Source: Roseiarcus sp963717215
GTDB lineage: Bacteria > Pseudomonadota > Alphaproteobacteria > Rhizobiales > Beijerinckiaceae
Assembly (NCBI GenBank): GCA_963717215.1
Contig: CAVQVS010000008.1
Span: 186,001 to 250,000 of the forward strand
Reading direction: 5' to 3'
DNA length: 64,000 nt
Below are positions 16,893-25,900 of this stretch, one piece after another. The notes beneath the pieces are model-generated. The model ran no database searches. It had not been told where the DNA came from and worked only from the letters and a program-made list of their open reading frames with translations. Within the stretch, counting starts at the first letter, position 1. Each line of letters begins with the position of its first letter. Both the position numbers and the translations under genes were made by a program.

Positions 16893-17135
16893 GCGAACTG
16901 CCCGCTTCCTCTTCGATGGCAAAACCAAGATCAAGCGCGCCATCGACCGTCGCTGCCCTTCCCTCGCTGGCCCCCTTCCTTCCTTCGGTTGGCCGTTCTT
17001 TCCCCTCGCCGGTAGTTCTTGGCCATTGGCAGAGAGAATCACCCCTGGCCTAAAACGAAGCCACGTCGTGACCCTGGCCAGCAGTAGAAGCGCCATTGCT
17101 CGCCGACCCGCGTTCGCGCCGAGAGGGCCCAGGCC
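16893..17135. other. Non-coding spacer before the excisionase gene
   Basis: No gene is supported here. The stretch is rich in pyrimidine runs (CCTTCCTTCC) and probably carries the promoter for the excisionase-integrase pair, but no clear -35/-10 pair is recognisable. Confidence 0.35.
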
Positions 17136-17546
17136 ATGAGCCTCGCCGCCGAACTCGACGCGCCTCTCCGCCTGGCGGACGCCGCAGCCCTTGCCTTTCC
17201 TCTTGGCGGGATGACGGCGGCCGGCTTGCGCAAGGAGGCGGCGAAGGGCCGGCTTGCAATCTTCCGGATCGCGAATAAGGATTTTACAACGCTGGGCGCC
17301 ATTAAGGAGATGATGGGAAAATGCCAACTCCCGCAAAAGGCGCAAGACTGTGGCTCAAGCGAGCCTATGGATCGCGGAAGAGCGCCTGGTACATCAAGGA
17401 CGGCGACCGGCGAGTCGCCCTGGGCCGCGGCACGCATGAGCGTGAGGCGGCTGAAAGAGACCTCGCCGACTATCTCGCTGCCAAATACCGGCCGGAGCGC
17501 GGCGGCGCTCGCGATCCTCAGACCGTCGCGATCGCCGACGTCGTGA
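17136..17546 (+). CDS. Excisionase-like DNA-binding protein overlapping the integrase
   Basis: The frame is 136 residues from an ATG at 17136. The first ~65 residues (LRLADAAALAFPLGGMTAAGLRKEAAKGRLAIFRIANKDFTTLGAIKEMM) form a compact HTH found just upstream of integrases in many Hyphomicrobiales elements. The frame then runs on for ~75 codons inside the integrase gene in another phase. That tail is Ser/Arg/Thr-rich and has no structure of its own. The N-terminal domain is the credible functional part. A regulatory coupling of excisionase and integrase through the 226-base overlap is likely. Confidence 0.7.
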   Translation: MSLAAELDAPLRLADAAALAFPLGGMTAAGLRKEAAKGRLAIFRIANKDFTTLGAIKEMMGKCQLPQKAQDCGSSEPMDRGRAPGTSRTATGESPWAAARMSVRRLKETSPTISLPNTGRSAAALAILRPSRSPTS

Positions 17547-18409
17547 ACATTTACGCGACAGACGTGGGCCCGTCGGTGAAAAGCCCGAAGGAGCTGGCCC
17601 AGCGACTCGATGCTATTCTCGACTTCTTCGGCGAACAGCGACTCGCCGAGGTCACCGCTCACGCATGTAGAGCCTATACTGCGTCTCGGGGCTCGGATTC
17701 GATGGCGCGCCGGGAACTCGAGGATCTGCGCGCCGCCATCAACCATGCGCATGCGGAAGGCGTCATCTCGGCCCCGGTGCGCGTGACCTTGCCGACCCGC
17801 AGCTCGCCGCGTGAACGCTGGTTAACGCGCTCTGAGGCCGCTCGCCTGCTATGGGCCGCCTGGCGCTATCGTGAGGTCCAGAAGGGGAAGCCGACCGATC
17901 GGCGCTCGCGCCAGCACGTCGCGAGATTTATTCTCGTTGGCCTCTATACCGGGACACGCTCGGCTGCCATCTGCGCGGCCTCGTTTCAGCCCGCGATCGG
18001 CCGCGGTCATGTCGACCTGGAGCGCGGGGTCTTTTACCGGAGGCCGGCGGGCATTAGCGAGACGAAGAAACGCCAGCCGGCGGCGATGCTTCCGCCAAGG
18101 CTGCTCGCGCACATGCGCCGATGGACCGACAAGGGGATCGCCACGCGCGCCGTCGTCGAGTTTGAAGGCCGGCCTGTCAAAAGCGTACGCAAGGCCTTCG
18201 CGCGCGCCGCCAAGGCAGCCGGCCTCGAGGGCGTCTCGCCGCACGTCCTGCGCCACACGGCGGCAAGCTGGGCAATGCAGGGCGGCGCCAATGTCTACGC
18301 GGCGGCCGACTTCCTGGGGATGACGGTCGAGACGCTACAGCGCGTCTATGGTCACCTCCGGCCGGATCATCACGCCGGCGTCGTCAAGGCGATGACGGGC
18401 AAGAGGTGA
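17321..18409 (+). CDS. Tyrosine-type site-specific integrase
   Basis: The product is 362 residues, uninterrupted. The N-terminal part holds an arm-type domain (YIKDGDRRVALGRGTHEREAAERDL), then a core-binding helical domain. The C-terminal catalytic domain keeps the essential residues: box I Arg (LYTGTRSAAICA), HxxRH (SPHVLRHTAAS) and the nucleophile Tyr (LQRVYGHL). It starts with an ATG shortly after GGAG. It ends 62 bases from the tRNA-Pro gene, which is therefore the probable attachment site. All catalytic residues are intact, so the element could still be mobile. Confidence 0.93.
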   Translation: MPTPAKGARLWLKRAYGSRKSAWYIKDGDRRVALGRGTHEREAAERDLADYLAAKYRPERGGARDPQTVAIADVVNIYATDVGPSVKSPKELAQRLDAILDFFGEQRLAEVTAHACRAYTASRGSDSMARRELEDLRAAINHAHAEGVISAPVRVTLPTRSSPRERWLTRSEAARLLWAAWRYREVQKGKPTDRRSRQHVARFILVGLYTGTRSAAICAASFQPAIGRGHVDLERGVFYRRPAGISETKKRQPAAMLPPRLLAHMRRWTDKGIATRAVVEFEGRPVKSVRKAFARAAKAAGLEGVSPHVLRHTAASWAMQGGANVYAAADFLGMTVETLQRVYGHLRPDHHAGVVKAMTGKR

Positions 18410-18471
18410 TCCGGTTCTCCAATCGGTTCCCCGGATTGAGCGTGCATCAGCTATATCATTGAAATAATTGG

Positions 18472-18545
18472 TCGGAGTGAGAGGATTCGAACCTCCGACC
18501 CCATCGTCCCGAACGATGTGCGCTACCAGGCTGCGCTACACTCCG
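18472..18545 (-). tRNA. tRNA-Pro (anticodon CGG)
   Basis: The minus strand folds into a full cloverleaf of 74 bases. The acceptor stem CGGAGTG pairs with CACTCCG, the T arm contains GGTTCGAATCC, and the anticodon stem CATCG/CGATG encloses the loop TTCGGGA, giving anticodon CGG (Pro). The discriminator base is A and CCA is not encoded. Its 3' end faces the integrase and is the likely integration target. The gene is intact, as expected if the element restores it. Confidence 0.95.
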
Positions 18546-18839
18546 ACACCGTGGCCCGTTCGGGGCCAGCAACGGGGCTTATAGGGGTGTAGACCATGCG
18601 GCGCAAGCGTTGCCTTGCTCGGGGCTGCAGTCCAAAAATCGCTAGTGCCTACCCAGGAGCACTCCATAACAAGCTCGGATCTCAAGACCCGCTTGAGGAC
18701 GCTAAGCGGTCTAAGCCGGATGCTCTGCAATTCTGGTTGTCCTCCATCGTCGCGTTATTCCGCTCTATTCTCCGGCGTGAACACGTTCGAGCTTCACCAC
18801 CAAGGGCTGGGTAACAATCCTACTCGTCGCGTATTATGA

Positions 18840-19760
18840 TCTGCTCCTCGTCATATACGCATCGCGTCGTTCGCACATGTGGCGTTCTTCGGCGTGCGCG
18901 AAGACACGGTTCGGCTGTGGCGGAGCGACTTCAGGAGCGTTGGCGTCGAGGCGCTGAAGGCCACCGTGGCGCCGGGCCCGGCGCCAGTGAAGAGCGAGGC
19001 GGCTTTGCGTGTGGCGCTGCCCCTGCTGGGGGACCCTGTCGCTGAGCGGCGCAACTGGACGATCCCCCGACTGCGCGCTGAGATCGAAACCCGTGCGGGC
19101 GTGCGCATCAGCCGCTCCCAATTATCCAAGGCCCTGCGCAAAAGTTCCGCTGGCGGCGGCCGCGGCACACGCTGAAGGGACGACAGGTCGCCGCCGAGGT
19201 CGAACGGGTCGGCCTGCGCCAACAGCAGCCCGGGGCCGGCGGCATTATTCAGCTCTATGGTGACAAGAGCGAGGCGCTGACGCATCCCGGTCTCGCCCGC
19301 GTTGGGCCAAGGCAGGGGCGGATCTGCGTGTTCCCGCACCGGACAGGCGAAGAAGGTCGCGATGCTGGGTTCGTTCGACCACATCAGGCGTCGGCTCATC
19401 GTGCATGCCAGCCCGACAAAGCGCGGCAGCGACTTCGTCGCCCATCTCGGACAACTGGACCAGTTCCAAGCCCGGCCAGTCCACCAACCCGGTAGTTCTG
19501 GTTCCGGACAATGATCCCATCCACACCAGCAAACTTTCGCTCGCAGCGCTTGCCCCCCGTGCTCACTGGCTCACCGTCAAGTGGCTGCCCAAATATGCAC
19601 CGGAGCTAAACGACATCGAAGGCGTCTGGCGCGACCTCAAGGCGCATCATCTCTCCCATCAGTCCTTCGCCGACGCCGGTGCACTCAATACCTCGATCTT
19701 ACGATCTCAGCTTCGCCGTTCTCACGGCCGCCTTCTCGTTTGTCACTAATGGCGACGAAC
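18840..19760 (+). pseudogene. IS630-family transposase remnant
   Basis: Pieces in several frames line up with an IS630-type transposase. They are an N-terminal HTH region (AFFGVREDTVRLWRSDFRSVGVEALKA, then LRAEIETRAGVRISRSQLSKALRK), a middle part (LKGRQVAAEVERVGLRQQ...LYGDKSEALTHP; AKKVAMLGSFDHIRRRLIVHASPTKR), and a catalytic end (VVLVPDNDPIHTSK and WLPKYAPELNDIEGVWRDLKAHHL, which holds the last Asp and Glu of the DDE triad). At least three frame changes occur, so it is dead. Terminal repeats were not identified. Confidence 0.8.
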
Positions 19761-19943
19761 TCGCCCCTCGGCCGTCTCGAAGGTCACCGCGAGACCCCCT
19801 TTTCACTCCGAAGTTCTATTCTACCATACCGTCTTCCATATCACGCTTCCAAGAGTCGCTGAACCTCCCGGGTTTGGAGCGCCTTCCACCTTGTGCGACA
19901 GGTCGATTGTGGTAGATTCCGATAGTCTGCCCCCGGGGTTTGA

Positions 19944-20303
19944 ATGGCGAAGATTCTCATTGTCGATGACGAACCGTTGATTACCGCGATGCTGGAGGAT
20001 TGGCTATTAGAATTGGGCCACGACGTGGTTGGCCCGGCGCACAATCTGGCTAAGGCCCTGGAATTGGCCAAGAGCGAAATCGACGCGGCGATAGTCGATG
20101 TGTCGCTCGGCAAGGACAATGCATATCCGCTCGTCGAGGCCTTGATGGCACGCGGCCTACCGTTGGCGCTAGCGACGGGCCATGGGCAAGACGGCATAGA
20201 TCCGAGATATCGCGCACAGTCGACTCTGAGGAAACCATTCGATTTTGCCGCGTTCCAGAGCGCCATCAATGGCATTGTAGCCCGAAGCAGCGCGAGCACG
20301 TGA
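19944..20303 (+). CDS. Single-domain response regulator (receiver domain only)
   Basis: The product is 119 residues: one CheY-like receiver domain with no output domain. The acidic pair DD (ILIVDDEP), the phospho-acceptor Asp (AAIVDVSLG), the conserved Thr/Ala switch (LALATGHG) and the Lys (STLRKPFD) are all in place. Similar stand-alone receivers act downstream of HWE/HisKA_2 histidine kinases in alphaproteobacteria. No kinase is adjacent. It stands alone among IS remnants and has a weak ribosome site, so it may be cargo or a relic of a larger locus, but its frame is intact. Confidence 0.85.
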   Translation: MAKILIVDDEPLITAMLEDWLLELGHDVVGPAHNLAKALELAKSEIDAAIVDVSLGKDNAYPLVEALMARGLPLALATGHGQDGIDPRYRAQSTLRKPFDFAAFQSAINGIVARSSAST

Positions 20304-20814
20304 AGGTCTGAGTCGCAAAGGATTGCCATATCGGGCAGAGTTCTCGCACTGACAGCTCGTTGAGTGGTACGGCGAGTGCCGTAGAGAATCTCTCGCAACT
20401 CATTGGCAACATCGGCTCAGTACCGCGATGATGTCGAGCGCATTGGCGGCAACATTGCGCTCGTACACGTAATCTAAGGCCTTTGTCGAGCCCGCGCAAC
20501 GATTGAATATGACGCAAGGCGAATCACGTCGATAAACGTAGCGTCCTTGCGCTACAACACTACTTTCAACGAGCGCTCAAGTCCCGCCTTATCGATGGAA
20601 GCTGCCCAACGAATGATATAGGAGGCGCCAAATCCGATCGCCATGCTGACAGTATCCACGGCAGTGCGCTAATGAGCCCCGAGAGGAAATCATCTATTGA
20701 CTCCAAAATGCGCAGCCATGTGTCGAAGAGCCGGTGCCTGAGGGCCACGGATCGGACGCGTCCAGGATATTCTGGCTTACGCCGGTGATCTACGCCCCTT
20801 TAGCAGGCGTTGAA
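20304..20814. other. Gene-free stretch between IS remnants
   Basis: I see no supported gene in these ~510 bases. The short frames on either strand have no recognisable sequence. GC is a little lower than in the flanking core genes, consistent with decayed mobile DNA. Confidence 0.4.
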
Positions 20815-21146
20815 GAAGGTGTCGTTTCACTTTGAGTACAGCTTTGTCGCCCGTTGTCGTAGGCGAACTCGATCTCGATCGTGCCGTCGTCGAGGAATGC
20901 GGCGGCGCCTTCGCCCTCGACCTGGTCACCTTCGTCGGATCCTGCTCAGCTGAAGCCGATCGAGTCGTGGGCGTTTTCGACTTCGCGGCCGGCCTCCAGG
21001 GCGCCGAAGGCGATTTCGCTGCCCTGCGCGGTGATCGTGAGCGTCGCCGGTCTGCTCAGATCGAGGCAAGCGCGATCCCAAATGTCGGCTTCGAAGATGC
21101 GCCACCGGCCGATCAGTCGGCAGTTCACCGGGGCCTTCACGCCCTG
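20815..21146 (-). pseudogene. Conserved small protein gene, inactivated (in-frame TGA plus frameshift)
   Basis: The minus strand encodes a compact conserved protein: LIGRWRIFEADIWDRACLDL, then GSEIAFGALEAGREVENAHDSIGFS, a TGA, AGSDEGDQVEGEGAAAFLDDG and TIEIEFAYDNG. The TGA near 20946 stands where I expect a Trp (SWAG), so TGG to TGA is likely. Further on, the expected GDKAVLKVKR ending appears only after a one-base shift. These two lesions, beside broken transposases, make it a pseudogene. Its function was unknown even when intact. Confidence 0.6.
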
Positions 21147-21410
21147 TCCTCCAAGAGTTTTGGCAGGCGCGCCAGATTGTAGGCGGCGGCTGCGAAGGTG
21201 ACGGTCCGTCCACGCGCTCCGGCCACGGAACTTGGTTCGCTCATGGCCCGCGACCGTCTTGATCCAGCCGGAGGCTTCCTTGATCCGCTTGCGAATGCGT
21301 TGGCTGACCCCATACCCGGATGCTGCGTCGCGCGGCCGTCGATCGCCGACGAGCGGCTGCTCGTGTTCTGCGCCACGTGGGGGGTCGCGTTCATCGAGCG
21401 CTCGGCGAGG
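21137..21410 (-). pseudogene. IS5-family transposase, C-terminal remnant
   Basis: Two frames carry the familiar tail of IS5-type DDE transposases: VSQRIRKRIKEASGWIKTVAG (around the catalytic Glu region), then, after a shift, FAAAAYNLARLPKLL. The N-terminal two-thirds of the enzyme are missing. It abuts an IS110 fragment on its upstream side. Confidence 0.75.
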
Positions 21411-21837
21411 CGGTCTTTGACGAGGTCGCGTCTGGCCAGGACGAGCGCCTGCAGGCGCTCCCGCTTGGGTTCGCGAGCGTTCCAAAGCGGGAGTGCGGCG
21501 TATCGGTCCTGGCCGTATCGGGCGAGCGCGGCTGCGTCGATCGCGTCGGATTTGCCGAGCGTGTCAAACGAGCGGATGAAGGCCTTGACCTTGGGGGCGT
21601 CGGCTCGGCATGCCGGGACGCCGGCGACGACGAGGGCGGCCAACAGATCGCGCTCATAGCCTCCAGTCGCCTCGCAGACGACGAAGCAGGTTGGTCCAAA
21701 CGAGGCGGCGATGTCGGACAGGGCCGGCGGCGCGTTGGCGATCGTTTGGGTGCGGCCCTTGGCGGCGTCGTGGATGACGATTGCAGTTTTGCAACGTCGC
21801 ATCCGATGAAGCGCGAGGGCGTGGCGGGGTGAGACAT
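21411..21837 (-). pseudogene. IS110-family transposase, N-terminal remnant
   Basis: It begins MSHPATPSRFIGCDVAK in one frame, then continues in a shifted frame with TAIVIHDAAKGRTQTIANAP, CFVVCEATGGYERDLLAAL and VKAFIRSFDTLGKSDAIDAAALARYGQ, the DEDD nuclease domain of IS110-type transposases with its first Asp, Glu and the DAIDA motif. The C-terminal serine domain is absent and replaced by IS5 sequence. Confidence 0.8.
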
Positions 21838-22330
21838 TTGCGGCTATCCTCTCATGAGCTTGGGATTGTTTGCGGGCGTGCATCGGGTGATGGCGGCCCA
21901 TTCAACTCATCAAGGGTTCAAGGGAAGCGGGAAGACGGCCCAGATGACGGCCGGCTTTCCAAGCCCCATCGCGAGACGGCAAATCTCCCCCGCGCCGATT
22001 CAGGCGGCCGCCCGAATTGGCGCATCCCATCCCTCCTACTCGAACCTCAAGAGATAATCGCGAGACTAAACAGCTAATGGGCCCGGCTTCACGACTTTGC
22101 GGGTAGCTTGGCGTCTGACGCCACTCTCATCCTCGATCTGTTCCGTGACGCGGAGGGTAATGCGGCCTTCGCTCATTAACTGCCGCAGCAGCCCGTTACC
22201 GGTGGCTCGTGGCCGTTGGCGCGCTGAGCGAGCGTGGCCGCCGCGGGGATAGAGAAAATTTTGTGGCTGAAAGGCTGCTTTCATAGAAGCGAGCGCGCTC
22301 GATTCTCGCATCGAAGTCGATGCAGTCCTT
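21838..22330. other. Spacer with a possible gene remnant
   Basis: No firm gene is present. A minus-strand frame at 22066-22311 ends in NGLLRQLMSEGRITLRVTEQIEDESGVRRQATRKV, which reads like a piece of a real protein, but it has no clear start and I know no family for it. Confidence 0.3.
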
Positions 22331-22332
22331 GG

Positions 22333-23931
22333 CTAGAAAGGGTGGTACTGGAACATCCAGGTCTCAGTTAGAGTTTCGGCGCCGGACTTCAGAAACGCAC
22401 GCAACTCGACCGGATCGGTCCCGTCGACGACAAGGTCGAACTGCGCTCGCCAGTGGCCCGCGACGCCGTCAGGAACGGCCTCGATAAGTTCGTAAGGACC
22501 TAACGTTCCGCGCGAAGCTGAAACGACGAGTTCGGGTTTAGCGCCAAATGGGAGGTCGCGTAGAGGGCCCCCGAGGAACTCGACCATGAACTTCCTAACA
22601 CCCTTTGGGCGTGGTAGGCCAGGTTGGCCGCCGCGTCCAAGACGAGTAGCCCACACCGGCGCAAGCTTGCTTGGATAAGGCTCATCGGCGAGCCAGTGCA
22701 GACGATAGTTGAGAGTGAGCTCGGCGCCGGCGGGCACCGGATTGGCCGGCACCCACATAGCAACCACGTTGTCGTGGATCTCATCGTCTGTCGGAATTTC
22801 ACATAGCTGAATCGATCCCCTGCCCCAGCCCTCACCGCTCGGCCCTGGCAACGGTTCAACCCAGAGGCTTGGACGCCGATCATAAAAGACGCCGTCAAGA
22901 TAGTGATCGAATACCCGGTCGCGCTGGAGGAGCCCGAAACCGCGCGGGTTGTCGTCCGCAAAAGCTGAGACCGTGATGCGTGGCGGATTATTTAGCGGTC
23001 GCCACAATCGCTCACCGCTGCCGGACCACATCGCCAGACCATCTGAATCATGGACCTCTGGGCGCCAGTCGATCGCGGTTTCTTTTTTGGTCTCGGAATA
23101 CCAGTACATAGAAGTGAGTGGGGCGATACCAAAGCGCGAGACTTGGGCGCGAGTAAACAGCGTCGTTTGAAGGTCCATCACCACACCTTTGGCGCGGGTC
23201 ATCAAGAAACGAAACGCGCCAACGATCGAAGGACCTTCCATCAAAGCGTAGAGCATGATCGTGTCGCCGACGCCGGGTTCGATATAAAATTCCGTGAAAT
23301 CGGGAAACTCTTCCGGCCGATCGGCAACCGCAACGTCGATCGCGACGCCGCGAGACGACAGTCCGTACTGTGCGAGTTCGCCAATCGAGCGAAAGTAGGC
23401 CGCGCCGAGAAAGGCGACCCAGTCGTTCTTGCGCCAATCCAGCTTGCCATCGCGCGGTTCCTGAATTCGCAACCCCGCGAATCCAGCTCCCTTTGGCAGT
23501 TCGCGCCCCGGCGAGTCGGCCGGCATGTCGAAATAGGATTGGTCGTAAACGATTTGCCGCGATGTTCCCTCGCTGATGACATGCATCTTCACCGCTTTCT
23601 GGAAGAACAGGCCGAGGTGGAAGAATGTCACCGGAAATTGACCCGGGCCATCTGCGAATAGCGCGAAGTCATCACGGTATCGGATTTTTCCCCATTCCTC
23701 GTAATTGATCTTCTGCAGAACATCGGGCGCAGGTCGAGACGGAGGTATGTAGGGTCCGTGCGCGCGATCACGCGCCTGAGACTTGAAAAGCTCATAGGTG
23801 AACGGGACGGGGGAACCGAATTGCAATTCGTCGGACTGCGCGCCCAATGCTTCCGCAATCGGACTCATCGCCGCGGCGGACGCCGCAGCGGCGCCCTTCA
23901 GCAATGTACGGCGATCTATACTCTCGGACAT
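22333..23931 (-). CDS. Periplasmic glucan biosynthesis protein, MdoG/OpgG-OpgD type
   Basis: The product is 532 residues, the usual family length. It starts with a twin-arginine signal (DRRTLLKGAAAASAAAM), so it is exported by Tat. The body shows the family hallmarks: YELFKSQARDRAHGPYIPP, FFHLGLFFQKAVKMHVISEG, FAGLRIQEP, DWVAFLGAAYFRSIGELAQYGLSSRGVAID, LTSMYWYSE and GSIQLCEIPTDDEIHDNVVAMWVP. These proteins act in the periplasm on osmoregulated periplasmic glucans. Tat-type signals are more typical of OpgD. The membrane glucosyltransferase OpgH is not in the window. Confidence 0.92.
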   Translation of the reverse strand: MSESIDRRTLLKGAAAASAAAMSPIAEALGAQSDELQFGSPVPFTYELFKSQARDRAHGPYIPPSRPAPDVLQKINYEEWGKIRYRDDFALFADGPGQFPVTFFHLGLFFQKAVKMHVISEGTSRQIVYDQSYFDMPADSPGRELPKGAGFAGLRIQEPRDGKLDWRKNDWVAFLGAAYFRSIGELAQYGLSSRGVAIDVAVADRPEEFPDFTEFYIEPGVGDTIMLYALMEGPSIVGAFRFLMTRAKGVVMDLQTTLFTRAQVSRFGIAPLTSMYWYSETKKETAIDWRPEVHDSDGLAMWSGSGERLWRPLNNPPRITVSAFADDNPRGFGLLQRDRVFDHYLDGVFYDRRPSLWVEPLPGPSGEGWGRGSIQLCEIPTDDEIHDNVVAMWVPANPVPAGAELTLNYRLHWLADEPYPSKLAPVWATRLGRGGQPGLPRPKGVRKFMVEFLGGPLRDLPFGAKPELVVSASRGTLGPYELIEAVPDGVAGHWRAQFDLVVDGTDPVELRAFLKSGAETLTETWMFQYHPF

Positions 23932-23995
23932 CAGGACCTCCCGGATCGAGCGCTCTGCCTACGTGATTCTCTTGACCCGAGAATTTACCGCTTTC

Positions 23996-24679
23996 TCACA
24001 GACGTACGAAAGTGAGGTACACGGAGCCCCTGCCCTCAATTCTCGCCTTGGCCTCATAGCGTGTCGGGCGCCATTGTGGCCAGGGTTGACGCCAATCATC
24101 GGATCGACTCGCGGCCCAGCGGAAGTGGGGCGAAGCGAGAAAGCGCGTCAGCGTCCAGCCGGCATAGTCGTCGATGTCCGTGGCGAAGCGAAACTCGGCG
24201 CCGCTCCGCATCGCGCGCGCCAAAGCCTCGATCATGCCAACCGCGAGCGCGCGACGCTTATTATGGCGTCGCTTTTGCCAGGGATCAGGGTACAGCATGA
24301 AAACGCGCGAAAAGAACGCGTCCGGCGCCGCCTCAATAAGGGTTTGGGCGTCACCGCGCCTCAGGCGCACGTTCGAGAGTTGCTCGCGCCTTATCCCGGC
24401 AAGCGTCGCGACGACGCCGTTGAGAAACGGCTCACAGCCGACGATCCCAACCTGCGGGTTGGCTTTGGCTTGTTCAATGAGATGCTCGCCTGCGCCGAAC
24501 CCGATCTCCAACCACATTTCGCGCGCCCGCGCGGCGAATTCATGGCCCGTGCTCAGCGCCTCTGGGACAATCGAAACCAAGGGCAGCGTTTCAGCGAGCA
24601 GACGTTCCTGGGCGGCGCGAAGCGCCTTGCCGGAGCTGCGTCCATAGAGCCTGCGAACTGGCGCTGGCTGGTCCGCCAT
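23996..24679 (-). CDS. trmB: tRNA (guanine-N7-)-methyltransferase
   Basis: The product is 227 residues from the ATG at 24679. It methylates N7 of G46 in tRNA using SAM. The SAM-binding motif (WLEIGFGAGEHLIEQA) and the signature YPDPWQKRRHNKRR are intact, followed by ATDIDDYAGWTLTRF and RGSVYLTFVRL at the end. It lies 33 bases after metK on the same strand, and metK supplies its cofactor. The metK-trmB pair is conserved in Hyphomicrobiales. No rimP follows it, which is unusual for that order. Confidence 0.93.
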   Translation of the reverse strand: MADQPAPVRRLYGRSSGKALRAAQERLLAETLPLVSIVPEALSTGHEFAARAREMWLEIGFGAGEHLIEQAKANPQVGIVGCEPFLNGVVATLAGIRREQLSNVRLRRGDAQTLIEAAPDAFFSRVFMLYPDPWQKRRHNKRRALAVGMIEALARAMRSGAEFRFATDIDDYAGWTLTRFLASPHFRWAASRSDDWRQPWPQWRPTRYEAKARIEGRGSVYLTFVRL

Positions 24680-24712
24680 TCGCAATCATCGGCCTCGCAA
24701 GGCGCCCCGGGG

Positions 24713-25900
24713 TCAGGCCAGGGCGCGCAGCGTATCCGCGAGATCAGTCTTTTCCCACGAAAAGCCGCCGTCCGCCTCTGGCGCACGGCCAAAATGACCA
24801 AAAGCCGACGTTCGGGCGAAGATCGGACGGTTTAATTTCAGGTGCTCGCGAATTCCGCGAGGGGTCAAGTTCATGACGTCCATCAGCGCCGTCTCCAGCT
24901 TCGCCTCATCGATGCGCCCAGTCTCGTGCAGGTTGGCGTAGATCGACAGCGGACGCGCCACCCCAATCGCGTAAGAAAGCTGGATGGTGCAACGATCGGC
25001 CAAGCCTGCTGCGACCACGTTCTTGGCCAGATAGCGCGCGGCGTAAGCCGCCGACCGGTCCACCTTCGTCGGATCCTTGCCGGAAAACGCGCCGCCGCCG
25101 TGCGGCGCCGCGCCACCGTAAGTATCAACAATGATCTTACGGCCGGTCAAGCCGCAGTCGCCGTCAGGGCCGCCAATAAAGAATTTCCCGGTCGGATTGA
25201 CGTGCCAAACTGTCTTGGGCGTGATCCAGCCCTCGGGCAACGCAGCCTTGACATAGGGGCGCACAAGATCGGCGACTTCCTCGGACGTGAGCGATTCGAC
25301 CAGATGCTGATGCGAGACCACAATTTGGGTCGCCTCGACCGGTTTGCCATTTTGATAGCGAACGGTTACTTGGCTCTTGGCATCGGGACCCAAGGTCTTT
25401 TCGGCGCCCGCGTGGCGTGCATTAGAGATCCGCTTTAGAATCTCATGCGCGTAATAAAGGGGCGCCGGCATCAGTTCCGGCGTTTCACGGCAGGCATAGC
25501 CGAACATGATGCCCTGATCGCCCGCGCCTTCATCCTTATTGCCGCCTGCGTCTACGCCTTGTGCGATGTCTGCGGACTGCGCATGCAGCAGCACCTCGAC
25601 CTTTGCGTTGCGCCAGTGAAACCCGTCCTGTTCGTAGCCGATCTCCTTGATCGCATTGCGAACCGTTGTCTCCATCTCATCGCTAGAAATGTTGGGTCCG
25701 CGAACTTCGCCGGCAATGATGACTCGGTTGGTCGTGGCTAAAGTTTCGCAGGCGACGCGAATTTGATAAGGATCGAGACCGCTCTTTGCCCCGTTACGGA
25801 AGAATAGATCGACAATCTCGTCAGAGATCCGGTCGCAAACCTTGTCAGGATGTCCCTCAGACACGGATTCACTGGTGAACTCGTAATTTTGACGAGCCAT
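24713..25900 (-). CDS. metK: S-adenosylmethionine synthetase
   Basis: The product is 395 residues, full length. It makes SAM from methionine and ATP. Seen in sequence: the start FTSESVSEGHPDKVCDRISD, the ATP motif GAGDQGIMFGYA, GPDGDCGLTGRKIIVDTYGG and the P-loop-like GGGAFSGKDPTKVDRSAAYAARY. The ATG at 25900 has CAGGAG 6-7 bases upstream. I looked at the 120-base leader for a SAM-type riboswitch and found no convincing pairing pattern. It is flanked by the XRE regulator upstream and trmB downstream. Confidence 0.97.
   Translation of the reverse strand: MARQNYEFTSESVSEGHPDKVCDRISDEIVDLFFRNGAKSGLDPYQIRVACETLATTNRVIIAGEVRGPNISSDEMETTVRNAIKEIGYEQDGFHWRNAKVEVLLHAQSADIAQGVDAGGNKDEGAGDQGIMFGYACRETPELMPAPLYYAHEILKRISNARHAGAEKTLGPDAKSQVTVRYQNGKPVEATQIVVSHQHLVESLTSEEVADLVRPYVKAALPEGWITPKTVWHVNPTGKFFIGGPDGDCGLTGRKIIVDTYGGAAPHGGGAFSGKDPTKVDRSAAYAARYLAKNVVAAGLADRCTIQLSYAIGVARPLSIYANLHETGRIDEAKLETALMDVMNLTPRGIREHLKLNRPIFARTSAFGHFGRAPEADGGFSWEKTDLADTLRALA

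Larger units (their letters stand above)
5984..18472. mobile_element. Integrated element at tRNA-Pro: candidate phage satellite or reduced prophage
   Basis: The right end is set by the tRNA-Pro(CGG) gene, whose 3' end faces a tyrosine integrase 62 bases away, the classic integration geometry. Inside are an excisionase-like gene, a RepA-type ATPase, an AlpA-like regulator, an XRE regulator with its own operators, terminase small and large subunits, and about ten small unknown genes in a coupled minus-strand train. No portal, capsid, tail or lysis gene is recognisable. I searched the window for a second copy of the tRNA 3' end and found none, so the left end is uncertain: it may lie near 6.0 kb or outside the window. 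Confidence 0.65.

Noticed and set aside
18410..18480. Second copy of the tRNA-Pro 3' end as the other att site
   Set aside because: Searched the window by eye for the T-arm/acceptor sequence on both strands; only the tRNA itself was found.
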